Below are positions 25,696 through 37,130 of a stretch of 64,000 bases of DNA, piece by piece. This stretch comes from Centroberyx gerrardi (taxonomy: Eukaryota; Chordata; Actinopteri; Beryciformes; Berycidae). Under the pieces are notes generated by a model. The model was not told the DNA's origin and made no database searches. It saw only the letters and a list, made by a program, of their open reading frames with translations. The position numbers and the translations under genes are program-made. The DNA is taken from positions 22,115,480 to 22,179,479 of the forward strand of contig NC_136010.1 in NCBI RefSeq assembly GCF_048128805.1, in the 5' to 3' direction. Numbering within the stretch: position 1 is the first letter of the stretch; each line of letters opens with the position of its first letter.

Positions 25696-28680
25696 TCAAC
25701 TCTGCCTCAATGCTGCATCTGTCAAAGCGAGGCTCAGAGGGACACACAATACATTTCGTTACAGTACTTAGAATTACTGTACACTTTCCCACACATATCA
25801 CATGCACACACTTCCATTGCTTCACTCCTCAAGGGCTGGACATAAATTAATACAAAAGGACACATTTTTATTAGATATGTCTGTCTGTGCCATGTTCACA
25901 TTGTAGCTCCGGTGTCGGCTTGGGGTGTGGAGTGAAGGACGTTTCCAGGTTCTCCAGGTTTTCAAAAGATTGTGAGAAAATTTGGGGAAACAAATCTGGA
26001 AGTTGAATGAAATGAAAAGTACTGTTTATACCAGTAGCAGTAATATTGTTAACCTGTAGTCAAAGAGGTAAAATAATGAACAAATAATTAATCAGCGAGG
26101 TTTAAAAATAGAGGTGTGGAAAAGTATGGAATTTAAAAATGGAAAATCATGTAGGAACCAAGAAGCTTTTAAGAGGGCTTGGTGGTCTGATGCTGTAAGA
26201 CTACAAGGTTACAAATCTAGTTATCTGCAGTGTAGAGGGCTCTAGAGTTTTTAACTGTGTATTTGTACATAAACTGTGTGTACACTGTGTGTGTAATTGT
26301 GTATTATACACAACGGAACCAGAACAGCCCATCATACACTGACGTATTGATTAAGATTAGGACACACCTTAACAGTAACGTTCACACAATGAAGCTCCTC
26401 CGCCTCACAGATCAACTGCTGCGCGACCCGCAACGTGACCACTGACAGTATTAAATTACACCACATGCTGCTTTGTGGGAAATAATAGGCTGTGATTTTG
26501 CTAGATAGACTAAAGGATGGGAGTAACGGGGTGTGTGTGCGTGTGTGCTATGACCTGCCCTGCTGCGGTGCCAAAATAGGAAAAATATCTCACTCTGAAT
26601 AATCACACACAATCCTGATTTTAACCCCGTTGATCTTGAGAGTCGCAGCACTCTAGTGTTTTGTTTTTTATATGAATAATACACAATAGTTTTACAATTG
26701 TATCAACAAAACTTTTTGTGGTTTTTAAAAAAAAATCTATTTTAGCTCACGGTAAAATGACAATCTGACTACAAGTAATCTTTTTAATGGTTTTTGATGT
26801 ATTTGGGTGAGTGCATTATGTGTGTGAGAGAAAGTGTGTGTATTTGTACGAACAGTCTAAACTGTAGCCAAGTTTCATTTCATTTGTGTGTCCACACGTC
26901 TTTCAGTTTGTCTGAAAACTGTACAGAATGTGTCATATCAGATCCACAATGTCTTCAGTTAGACATAGGCTGCAGATATTCAGTAATGATGAAAAATGCA
27001 TTGACAAAGTTTTTAGTTTACGGCCAACATCAACTGCTGAGGCACTTGTGAGACTTGTTCCTGTCTTGTTCTACCAGCATCCAGCAGCAGAGGGCAGCAT
27101 CCTCTGCAGATTGGTTTAGGCTTTTTGAACTTGGATGTTTCATCCCCTGTATATTGCTTGGTGAACATTTTTGAGTTTTGAATTATGAGGCCAATTTTGC
27201 TTTAAGTAAAAATTGATGGTGACAACATATCACATAAAAAGTTTGACAGCTTTGAAGGAGAAGCTGTCTTCAGCTTTGAGATTTGAGATTCAGGTTCAGA
27301 TGATCATTTCTTTCAAATGACAACTATTTTGCGTCCTATTAGTCACTTCAATAGACCGCCTGAGCCTTTGCACCACTCACTTTTTAAACTCTCGAAAAAT
27401 ACCCTTTTCAAATGTAAAATACAACAGCGCTAAATGTTATTTTTTCTGTTATGGAACACTACTATGCTATTTTATTTTTTTGTTTTCATCACAGGCTTTT
27501 TTTTTGCAGTTTCACAGAGAAACATGCCACATAGTCATTGCTCATTTCGGTTAAGGGTTTTTTCCCTTACCATATAGCCCACTTTGTAACATACCGGTAC
27601 ACACACAGGATGCTTTTCCTGTGTGTGTACCGGTATGTTACAAGGCAACGGACAGGCAAACCCCATTTGGCATCATCACATTTTCTATTAAAGGTGGGAT
27701 GTGAATGAATCTACTAGAAAGGGTGTACGTTTACACTGTATGCTAGTGTTTTTTTTTGTTGTTTTTTTCTTTTGTTGTACAGATGTATGGTAATTATGCC
27801 ATGACCAAATGTAATTAATACATTTCAGACAAATTCATCACAAAGTATGTAATTTGTTTTCTAAAAAAAACATTTGATTTTACTGTTTTTTTTTTTTTTT
27901 TTTGAAAGAATGTTTCGTGTCTGTACCAACCAGACTCATATCAGCGGGAAGGAGAAGTAGTATTGTAAGGTACGAATGGTACCAGTGGGAGAGTTACTGT
28001 GCCCCAGTTCTCCCTCTTCCTACCAGAAGTGGACCCTTGTCCAGTGTTCATGGTGTTACAGCATGGCCTGTCTCCACTGGGGGTTGTTCAGGATGCTGCA
28101 CAGGTACACACTTCAGGGGGAAGGGTAGAGAAGGTAGCTGCAGATGGGGCTGCTGTCTTGGGATAGTTTGCCCAAATTCATGGGCCTTGATGATCTACTT
28201 CACAAGTTCACGACTCTCTCCCCTCCTCCAATACTTGATTGTTAGTGACAGCAGACACTCATGAACCTCTGGGTATATTACATACTGTCAGCCAACAGGC
28301 GACTAAGAGAAATGGTTTGATTGAATCTGATCTGACAAAGTTTGGAGAGGTCGATGCAAAATTGACTCACTTTTCAGGTATTATGCCTTTGAGATGAGAA
28401 TTGATCATCGTTTTTTTTTTTTTTTTGTGGGAGGGGAAAAGAAAGCGTGACACCTTGAAGGACCGGAACAAAGCCATTTGGTTGAAACGTGGGGTTTCTG
28501 ATAATGGTACGTTGCTGCAGCACCTTTTTGCTTCAAAAAGAGCAAATCAAACAATGTAGTATCAAGTTTCTGGAAAATAACATGATTTTTACTAGAATAA
28601 GTTCAACTGTGATGTTTGTATGTGTGAGGTCTTGTTTATATGACTGCTGAGAGATTGAATAAACCATTTTTAAAACAAAA
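25224..28680 (+). other. slc16a1: slc16a1 3' UTR with terminal poly(A) signal
   Basis: No convincing ORF follows the stop at 25221-25223 on this strand. The region is AT-rich from about 25.9 kb and holds a (CA)n tract at 25662-25692, poly-T runs, and a 27-bp perfect hairpin at 27584-27643. A canonical AATAAA at 28658-28663 is the best terminal signal. Earlier poly(A) sites are possible. Confidence 0.6.
27584..27643. repeat. Perfect 27-bp inverted repeat with 6-nt loop in the slc16a1 3' UTR
   Basis: The arm at 27584-27610 is the exact reverse complement of 27617-27643, with loop tgcttt. Both arms contain ACCGGT and a CACACA/TGTGTG stretch. In the mRNA it would form an uninterrupted stem. Confidence 0.95.
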
Positions 28681-28759
28681 CTCCTCGTATCGATTCCATT
28701 ATGTCAAAAGATGGGAGGAGAAAAGGAGACAGATTTCTGAATCAGCAACCAGATGCAGA

Positions 28760-29070
28760 AAGACCAGACGAACAGTTTGATTTATTTACAATAATAAAAC
28801 TTTATGTCTGTATAAACCTTATCACAGCGATCTGTATCTAAACTACCACTTGTACCTATAGCGAGAATGCTTCATTGTTCATGTGTGAAAAATATGCATC
28901 AATTAGCTGTATTGTGTTCTACAGAGACTACAGCAGAGAGAGTTCAGAGTACAATATGAAGACTCAGTTTATATTTCAGAAGCTCGGGTGTGTTTCTCCG
29001 TGTGTTCGTGTCACATGACTGGGGAACTTCTGAGTGCACTTGGATGTATGATTGTGTGTGTGTGTGTGGT
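28760..29070 (-). other. avpr2: avpr2 3' UTR with poly(A) signal
   Basis: After the TGA at 29073-29071, the minus strand reaches AATAAA at 28786-28781. This places the avpr2 3' end within about 100 bp of the slc16a1 poly(A) signal on the other strand. Confidence 0.6.
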
Positions 29071-32000
29071 TCAGTAGTTGGAGGTGTGTGTGGTGGTGGA
29101 GTCGTTTGGTATGGAGCCCCGGCGCTGTGTGTGCGAGCGGCAGAGCAGCAGCAGGCGAAGCTCCGGAGAGACGCTGCTGGAGAAGGCCGAGTAGATCCAG
29201 GGGTTGGTGCACGAGTTCAGACTGGCCAGCAGCATCAGCAGGGTGAACACCGCGCCTGCACACACACACGCACACACACACACACACACAGAGGAGGAGC
29301 GATAAGGGGGGTGGCAGCTTAGAGGAAACATTCATATGTACAGATTTAGATTTATATGATAGTGTACACATGTAAGAGCTTCATGTCCATACTCAGTAAA
29401 TTCCCACCACTGTATACGAATGATGCATAGTTTGCGTGTTGATGTGTAATTTCTCACATCATGTTTTCAGTTTTTTATAGTTCCAGTCCCAAATTCTCAG
29501 AGGAAACTGGAAAGTTAAAGTGGTTCACTGTTGGGCAGCTGGGACAAAAGCAGAGGAAGCAGGAGTGGCAGCTCTAACATCTGAGACTGTATGAGATGTA
29601 CAGGACAAAATATTTGTCAAAATTCCTCAGGGAAACTTGAATCAGGGCGCAGCATGCTGTGATGTGAGACACAACAACAAACATGGACAGATTTGAAGCA
29701 GGAATGATGTCATCCACTGTGGCATGATCACATAAAAGTTGATTTTCAGTGGAGAAAAAGTGATTTTAGTCATCAGTATCCCTTTATAAAGACATTGAAT
29801 AGATGTGTAAATGTGTGTGTGTGTGTGTGTGTGTGTATGCGTTTGGCATGTATGTGCATGTATGTATTACAGTGTGTACATATGTATGTACGTGGATCTA
29901 TGTTTATATGTATATGTACTGTATATATATGGATGTATGTGTATATCTGAATGTGTGCGTACATGTGTGTGTATGTGTGTGTACATGTATGTGAGTGTAT
30001 ATCTGCGTGTGTGTGTGTGTGTGTGTGAGTGTGCATCGTATGTATGTACATGTATGTATTTCAATGTGTGTATATGTATGTGTGCATGGATATATCTGTA
30101 TATGTATGTGTGTGTATGTGTGTGTGTGCGTGTGTGTGTGTATCTGCATGTGTGTGTGTGTGCTGCTGGTGGCACCGTACCGTTCAGCGGTGGGTTGGGG
30201 TCCCATGCGGCCCACAGCTGTACGCTGAAGAAGGGGGCCCAGCAGAGCGAGTAGACCAGCACTATGACCAGCGTCATCCTCACTGTCTTCGACATGGCTG
30301 CCGTCACCCCTCCGCCCCGGGCGGGGGGGGGTTTGGCCTGGGCCGGGGCCAGGGCCAGGGCCCGGGTGGGGCAGCAGACAGCAGGGGGCGCTGCAGGCTC
30401 AGGAAGCACATCAGGCTGCAGCTCACCTGAGGGGAGAGACATACAGGGAGACTCAGCTGTATAAGGAGAGGGTTAGGGAAGAGTCTCTTATTCGTTTATT
30501 ACGTTTTCACCTAAAACAAAGGGGATGAATGTCATAATTTATGTTAAGTTTAAAGATGCCGTGCACACCTGCGATGTGTTGCCTGATGAAGGTCACATAG
30601 ACCGAAACGTTGCTTTTTTAATAAATATAATCTTTTAGCAAGTGAGGACAGTGTGCAGGTCTTCATCCTTTTAGATAATTTATGTTAACAAAGGTGATAC
30701 TATCTCTTTTCATTGCCCCTTATTGGACAGATAAGACATAGAAGGCTGTAACCTTATGTAGTCTTCTCATTTATATAAAGATTAGGATGATTTAGGATCA
30801 CTTTTGATTTAATCAAGAGAAATACAAACTGCTATTGTTTTGCTAATGATGGAGCATTCATTCTCAAGTAGGTTTATTCCTTCAAGCACATGACAACTGT
30901 CTCTGTCCAAAATGTTTCTCAGTATTACAGTTTGGAAGAAAATCCACTTTCTGAGCCTAATGAATCCAGAGTGAGTTGGACACATCTGATGCTGATTAAA
31001 TATAAAGGTCAATTAAAATAAATGTTTGATTTTATGCACTTACAGGAAGAGTTCTGGACATGCTGTAATTTTTCGGATTCTTTTTAGATTGACAGTACAT
31101 CATGTGACATTGTTCAGTACATCACACAGTCTGCCTGCATGCACTTTTGGCCCTGGAGGACATTATTAAGATTACCAGGTAATAAAGAGCAGGGGGAAAA
31201 AAATCCTGTGCTTCTTCATTACCCCTGTAGCTCGCAACTCTACTGTCTTTTTCATCCAGTAATTATGGTACCAGATTATGCTGGTTCATTTTAAATTACA
31301 CCGTTTGCCGGCACTACATAAATGGAAAAGCCTGCAAAGCTCTTTAAAATTCAAATTACCTGTTCCCCGCAATGGTTTTAAAGCAATACTATCTCACTTT
31401 TTCTATGATGTTTGAAATTGCTTTTTATAATGTATGTTGCTGGCTGACTGCTGGAACATATGACTGGTTTGTATTTTCTCTGTCAATTTTATGAATGTTT
31501 TTTGTAATAGAATAGAATAGAATAGAATAGAATAGAATAGAATTGAATGCATGCCCACTATCTTGAGTGAGCCCAGTCTATAAACACAGTCAGAAGTTGC
31601 GACACACCCCTTTTTTTTAAAATTTTTACTATTTTCCACAGTTTAGAATAATAGTAAAGACATCAAAACTATGAAATAACACAAATGGAATTATACAGTG
31701 ACCAAAAAAGTGTTAAACAAATCAAAACTATCTTATATGTTATTGCCTTGATGGAAAGGCAAAGGCTTTGTAAAGAAATTCATGCAGAGGCATCAACTTC
31801 ACTATTTATATTTGTCTAAGAAACAAATTTCAAGCATTTAGGCATAAGCCTTTAGATCAAAATGGCTTTAAGAGAATGAAACACATATTAAATTCAACCA
31901 GGTGTGTCCACACTTTAGACTGGTAATGTATTCAGTGGCTCTCACCAGGATAGACAGTAGTGTAGGGGTGAACATCACAATGTGAAGCAATGCTGGGGGA

Positions 32001-34456
32001 CCTCAGGGGGCCCATCGGCAGGTTCTGATAGGTAGATACAGGGTCAAAGCTGGTGTGACTTCCATGGTTATCGAAGGTGGTGGGCAGAGCATACAGGGAG
32101 CTGCTGCACCTCCCTCTGCTGGCTCCTCCTCCTCCTCTGTGGCTGTCCCGTCTGGACGGGGGGAGGGAGGCGGGGGAGAGGCGGCGCTCCGACTTCAGGT
32201 ACAGATTGTTGTGGATCTCCATGAAGATTCGCACCTGAGGGAGAAGGGAAGGGAAAAGAAGACCAGTGAATAATAAAGGTGGGTAAAGTCTGACCTATGA
32301 CCTCCAATCAGTAATCTTCATAGATTACTGTACAAAAAACAATTATATTTTCAAATGAGTGTTAACTATTTTACTTAAAAGACCTTATCTTTATCTTAGC
32401 TTCATCTTATAACTTACATCAGCTTGATACAACTTAATATGATTATTAGGGATGGGACGATATATCGAAATTCAATATATCGCAATGCCATGGAGCAGAA
32501 AAATGAATCGCGATATTAGCTCCATTTTTGCTGCTGTAGTAATCACAGATGAGACAGCTTGCCCATCACAATTTCACAAGCTCTCCATCCAAATTATATT
32601 ATTTGCTTTGTTGTCATTGAATTTAATATATTTATATATTTATTACATCGTATTGTGGTTGTATCGAATCGTGAGCCCTATATCATGTATTGAATCGTAT
32701 CGTGAGATAAGCATATCGTCCCATCCCTAATGATTATACAATTAGTTTACCTCATAAATATTCATGTCAGGCTGAAAAGCTGTGCTATCAATCAGTCCAG
32801 CAGAATAAAATGTAATGCTCACATGGAGGGATGCAGAATGGCCTCTGCAAAAAATGGCTGCCAATGGGAGCAGTGACATTAAGTGAATGTATTCTATTCT
32901 ATTCTGTTGTATTCTATCCCTACCTGGCAGACGGTGATGACGAGGACGGGGAGGATGAAGACAGCCAGGGTCATCCAGGTCACGTAGGCCTTGAGGCCCC
33001 AGGACTCAGCGAAGTGGCCCCAACACTCGTACACCCCCGGGGCCACTTCCGAACGAGAGAAGATGAACACCTGGGGGTAAAAAGGTGTGTGTGTGTGGGG
33101 GGGGAAGGGGGTGATAGAGAGAGAGTGACAGAGATTACTGGGAGTAAAGACTGATGGGACAACGTGAGAGTGTCTGCCTCTGTGTCTCCGCGTCTGCGTA
33201 TTTTTTATTGTCAATCCTCAAGGCAGGCAGTATATTAAAGTTTAACATCCATCAAACCTCGAGTATATTAAACCTTGACCTTGTCTCCCTGTCTCCCCCC
33301 CACCCCACCCCACCCCACCCCACCTGTGGCAGGCTGAGCAGCAGCGACAGCCCCCAGGCCAGCAATATGAACGTGTTCCAGCGCTGCGTGGCCCCGCTGC
33401 GGTGCGCCTGCAGGGGGCAGCAGATGGCGTAGTGGCGGTCCACCGTCATGGCCACGATCATGTAGGAGGAGGCGAACATCCCGAGGACCTGGAGGTATTT
33501 CACCAGGCGACAGAGGAAGTCGGGGCCAGGAAACCGGCCCCTGGCATCCCACACCAGCTGGGGCAACACCTGAAAGAGGAAGAGGGGGAGGAAGTGGTTG
33601 CATTGAGTTGCAGGGAAGGACTGTGGGTGTGGGTGTGTGGGTGCGTGTGTGTGTGTGTGTGGAGGAGGGTGGAGGGTCGCAGCAGCAGAGAACAGGCTAA
33701 ATATAAAGATAAGATGACTAGCGAGTACTGAAGAAAACGATTACAATAACCAAATGTATTGCAAAAAATTACAACATATAAATATACAGAGATAGAGATA
33801 AAGATGGAGTGTCTTCGGTGGACGTGCAAGTGTGCAGCGCTAGCTCTTCACATTCTCAGGTGTACAGATGGGAGAACAAAGAGAAGAGATAAACTAGAAT
33901 GTGTACTTCTAGAATGTGGGTCATTTTTAGGTATAAGCTTGGGGCTACAATTAGTATAGGCAGTGATGTAGTGGTAAATAATATGAAGGTAAATTATGAC
34001 CTCCAGTTGTGATCAGATTTATGTCAAGCTAAAAAGTATGGGTTTGTATTGGTGGCATGTATATGTGGATTTGTATTGGTGTGCAGATGTATGCATGGAT
34101 TTGTATCTGTGTGCACATGTATGCATGGATTTGTATTAGTTTGTGTGCATGAGTGTGTAGGTGTGTATGTGTTTGCGTGTTACCTGGAACAGTGCCACCA
34201 CCAGGTCAGCCAGACAGAGGTTGAGCATGAACTGGTGGAGCGGGTTGTGGTGTCGTCTGCGCCTTAGCAACACCACCAACACCAGCCCGTTGCCGAGCAG
34301 CGCCATCACCAAGATGACCGCCAGCAGCACCACCTCGGCCACCGCCAGCAGGGCGTCCCGCTCCCGCTCGGTGACGTTGGTCACCGCCGGGGTCACAGAG
34401 ACCACGGACCAATCACTGGATGGATATGAGTCTGTTACCAAGGAGACTGACATCAT
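29071..34456 (-). CDS. avpr2: Vasopressin V2-type receptor, complete coding region, 6 coding exons
   Basis: Coding exons in transcript order are 34456-34184, 33569-33324, 33070-32924, 32234-31946, 30426-30181 and 29255-29071. Introns 1-3 are phase 0 and introns 4-5 phase 1; the product is 461 aa (human V2R is 371). V2R is a Gs-coupled class A GPCR for vasopressin-type peptides. Visible marks are glycosylation site N27 (NVT), TM1 G55-N56, TM2 D84, extracellular cysteines C111 and C189, DRH (not DRY) at 135-137, CWAPFF at 380-385 in TM6, NPWIY at 418-422 in TM7, and a Ser/Thr-rich tail (DSTTT). The TM5-TM6 loop is about 145 residues, roughly three times the mammalian one. Only the TM6/TM7 intron matches human AVPR2. 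The start chosen is the first of two tandem ATGs just after acceptor CTCTCAG (exon begins 34458). Which teleost V2 paralogue this is cannot be decided here. Confidence 0.93.
29800..30170. repeat. Compound (TG)n/(TATG)n tract in avpr2 intron 5
   Basis: About 370 bp of TG, TATG, TACATG and TGCATG words fill the 5' part of the intron between the TM6 and TM7 exons (30180-29256). The reading frames through it are repeat artefacts. Confidence 0.85.
30562..30664 (+). other. Hammerhead-ribozyme-like core, probable retroelement remnant
   Basis: CTGATGA (30583-30589) is followed by a GGTC/GACC stem with a short loop and then GAAA (30604-30607), the conserved hammerhead core order. ACCTGC upstream (30567-30572) can pair with GCAGGT downstream (30655-30660) as an outer stem. 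TTGCT (30610-30614) can pair with AGCAA (30637-30641) as the third stem. Hammerheads of this kind are known in Penelope-like retroelements. Activity is doubtful because the cleavage-site region is degenerate. It lies in avpr2 intron 4, antisense to the gene. Confidence 0.45.
31507..31546. repeat. (TAGAA)n microsatellite
   Basis: Seven units in avpr2 intron 4. A shorter related run (TATTC on the plus strand) sits at 32890-32916 in intron 3. Confidence 0.9.
31579..31930. mobile_element. Tc1-like non-autonomous element
   Basis: Ends ACAGTCAGAAGTTGCGACACACC and GGTGTGTCCACACTTTAGACTGGTA are inverted repeats of the classic fish Tc1 type (CAGTCAAAAGTTTGGACACACC), with TA at both borders. Internal text (ATCAAAACTATGAAATAACAC, AAAAAAGTGTTAAACAAATC) also matches the common teleost Tc1 sequence. 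Length is about 350 bp with no transposase. It ends 16 nt from an avpr2 exon. Confidence 0.8.
32447..32729. mobile_element. hAT-type MITE (283 bp) with 8-bp target duplication
   Basis: Inverted ends TAGGGATGGGACGATAT and GATAAGCATATCGTCCCATCCCTA flank an AT-rich, non-coding interior. The octamer ATGATTAT is duplicated exactly at 32439-32446 and 32730-32737, as expected for hAT insertion. It lies in avpr2 intron 3. Confidence 0.9.
33292..33323 (-). repeat. (GGGGT)n quadruplex-capable repeat abutting an avpr2 splice donor
   Basis: On the gene strand the intron begins GTGGGGTGGGGTGGGGTGGGG and ends in a seven-G run, i.e. at least five G-tracts starting one base into intron 2. Confidence 0.9.
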
Positions 34457-34569
34457 GCCTGAGAGAGGAGAAGGAGAGAGGAGAGGAGAAGGAGAGACGA
34501 GAGGAGAAGGAGAGAGGAGAGGAGCTCTTAAAGAGTTGGGAATTCGGAGCTCCTCCTTCAAAGTTATGG

Positions 34570-35256
34570 TATAGAAAAGAGCAATATTTCAGAAAAGACA
34601 GACTCATCATAGTTTAGCATGCATCAAACATTTGATGTTTTGGAGGTTCTTGAAGATGGGGCACATATTTAGATCCACTGGAGGCCAATGACAATAACAA
34701 GTCAGAAAATCTCAGTAATGGAAAAATTATGCCAAATTATGTACTGAGGTTCTATTAGGGTAAGAATTTCATAGGACAAAGGGCAGCATTATCCTTTAAC
34801 CAAATACTGGGAAGGACAAACATGACCTCGTGCTTTGCTTTCTAAATTCTTCAAGTATTTCACTTGTGTGTCACATCACACACATTAAAAGCTGGATAGA
34901 TCAGGTAAGGTAGTACAACTCAGAGAAAGAAATGGGACCACTATGCACTCTCTCTCTTTGTTTTTTCTATTTACTCTATTTTGAAAAAATAAAGCATCAT
35001 TAATGGCAGTAATCAGTGGAGAACCCCTGATGGCGCTGCAGAGAACCCTTTTCAGAGAACCCTGCCCTTGCTCATTGTGTTTGTGGCAAGCAGACTTTCC
35101 CCCACAGCCGTCATAACTGGCTGTTAGCGTGTAATGTTGATCACCAGAAATTGGTCAAACAGCCGTGACCTTATTAGGACCTGCCCATTAATGCTGGGAT
35201 TAGCGCTGGGTAAATAGTCCCACACAAGAGGCCCTCTCTGCATGCCTCTGTGGCTA

Positions 35257-35301
<45 letters not shown>

Positions 35302-36330
35302 AACTGTAAAAGTGTGTGAGAGACTACAAACATGCTATAGATTTCATTGTTTAGCAGTTAATGTGCTCACAGAAGCTTGAGGCTACACTCAAACACTGTC
35401 GAGCCCCTATTAACCTCAGCTTTGTGTGTGTGTGTGTGTGTGTGTATTTGGGGAAGGGGGGGGGGGGGGGTTGTTGGGGTTGGAGATCAACTAAAAAAGA
35501 GGTGATACAAACTTGACCCTTGTGGAGCTGACCATTAACCATAGCATAACAATGACACAGACCGTCTGCGTGGAAACGAAGCAGACATCCAGAGTGGACG
35601 CTGTTGGCCTGCAGATGCTCATTAACAACAAACTATGACCTGCCTAATGCTGCCTAACATGCCTGTTTCATAATCGGTCATGATACACTCACCAGCCTCT
35701 CAGCCAACGATGTCAAGAAACATTGCAAAAATATGTGAAGCACTAATTGGCAATCCCTAATTGGGATAACTAACATCCATGTGCCTTACATACAGTTGGT
35801 GAAAAAAAAAAAAGTATTATGAAAGAAAATACTGCTGGTCTAAACTGCTGATAAAACTGCCCATCTACATTAGCACAGAACAGCCTTTCCAGTCCGCTCC
35901 CCTTACATTCATCAGTCTTGTCTTGACAAATTGTCTTCTGCACTAAATAACAAAATTATGTGTCAGTTTCACAGTAAATTGAGATATACACCATTTGAAA
36001 TATGTGGCAAATCTGACAAAAAAGGTTGCTGGAATGAAAGTATTGGCTATCATGAGCCCATTTCCTATTGTAACAGTATTTTGAAAGATGTAATCATCCG
36101 TGTTTGTCTGTTTTTTAAAATGTTGAGCAAAGAACATAAGGTAACTTTATTTTTTTTTTCAAAATGCATATAGAATGTTGGAATAAATCCATTCAAATGC
36201 AAACTTTCAGTGGTGCGTTGAAAATATAAATATTTCAGAGAGTCCGCAGAAGGGAAACTTATTGCTTTCTTAGCCTTAACCGCCCAGCCAGGGGCCACAG
36301 TGAGACCTGTTTTACCTTACTGAGCTCTCT

Positions 36331-36375
<45 letters not shown>

Positions 36376-36950
36376 TGCCATACAGTACGTACAGACTGCC
36401 ATACAGTCTGCAGGTAGCTCTCTCCTCTCACACCAGGTCCTACGCACACAGTCTGGAAAACTACGTCAGCCATCAGTCATGATGCTAGTGTCTTCTGACT
36501 CTCTTTTTGAAGTCAACAATTGTGGGGTCATATTTGCTGACATCGTTTGGCTATGTTAATCCAATTACAAGACTTGGCACCTGCTGTTCCCTTTGAATTT
36601 CTCTTTTCACCAACCAAGTAATCATAATACAACTCACGATTTGAGCAGAATAGAGCTGGTGCAAGATGAAATCCATCGTTGTTGTGCCACTGTGTGCGGG
36701 GAGCAGAGTCTGAGGCCATCCTTTTATGATACTCACAGTACTGTGCTGGTCCAGATCATTCCTGTCAGCAGTGTCCCTCTCCTACGACCCCTCACAGCTT
36801 AATTCACTCTCCAAACTTCCAGGTCTAACCTCCCTGACCTCGCCGATCCCTAACAAACTAATTCCACTCGGTCCGGCCTAACTTCTGGAAAGAGAGCTGA
36901 CACAGAGAGATCGTAGGCAAAGTACAGGCGAACGAAGACATCTTACTCAC
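34570..36950. other. avpr2 upstream/leader-intron region, no gene recognised
   Basis: Contains (TG)n at 35262-35300, (TG)n followed by a G-run at 35424-35470, and (CA)n at 36334-36371. ORFs here are short and unsupported. Confidence 0.5.
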
Positions 36951-37130
36951 CTCGTCCTCGACCTCAGCGTCCCGTGAAGCATCTGTAGGAACCAGGACAA
37001 CATGATCTGCTGCTGCACACACTAGTCCCGTCCATGCTGTGTGAGTGTGTGTGTGCATGTGTGTGTGTGTGTGTGTGTGTGTTTTCCTCTCGCCTATTAC
37101 AGAGGGTGACCTCTGCCAGCTCACGCTGCT
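36951..37130 (-). other. Possible 5' UTR exon of avpr2
   Basis: On the minus strand a near-ideal donor (GACGAG|GTGAGTAAG) ends an exon-like stretch at 36951, about 2.5 kb upstream of the coding exon that starts with an acceptor at 34458. Strand and order fit a non-coding leader exon for avpr2. The upstream limit is unknown, and a (CA)n tract at 37044-37082 lies inside the stretch shown. Confidence 0.35.

Noticed and set aside
29811-30254. Cys/Val/Tyr-rich ORFs in both strands
   Set aside because: They translate the TG/TATG compound microsatellite in avpr2 intron 5.
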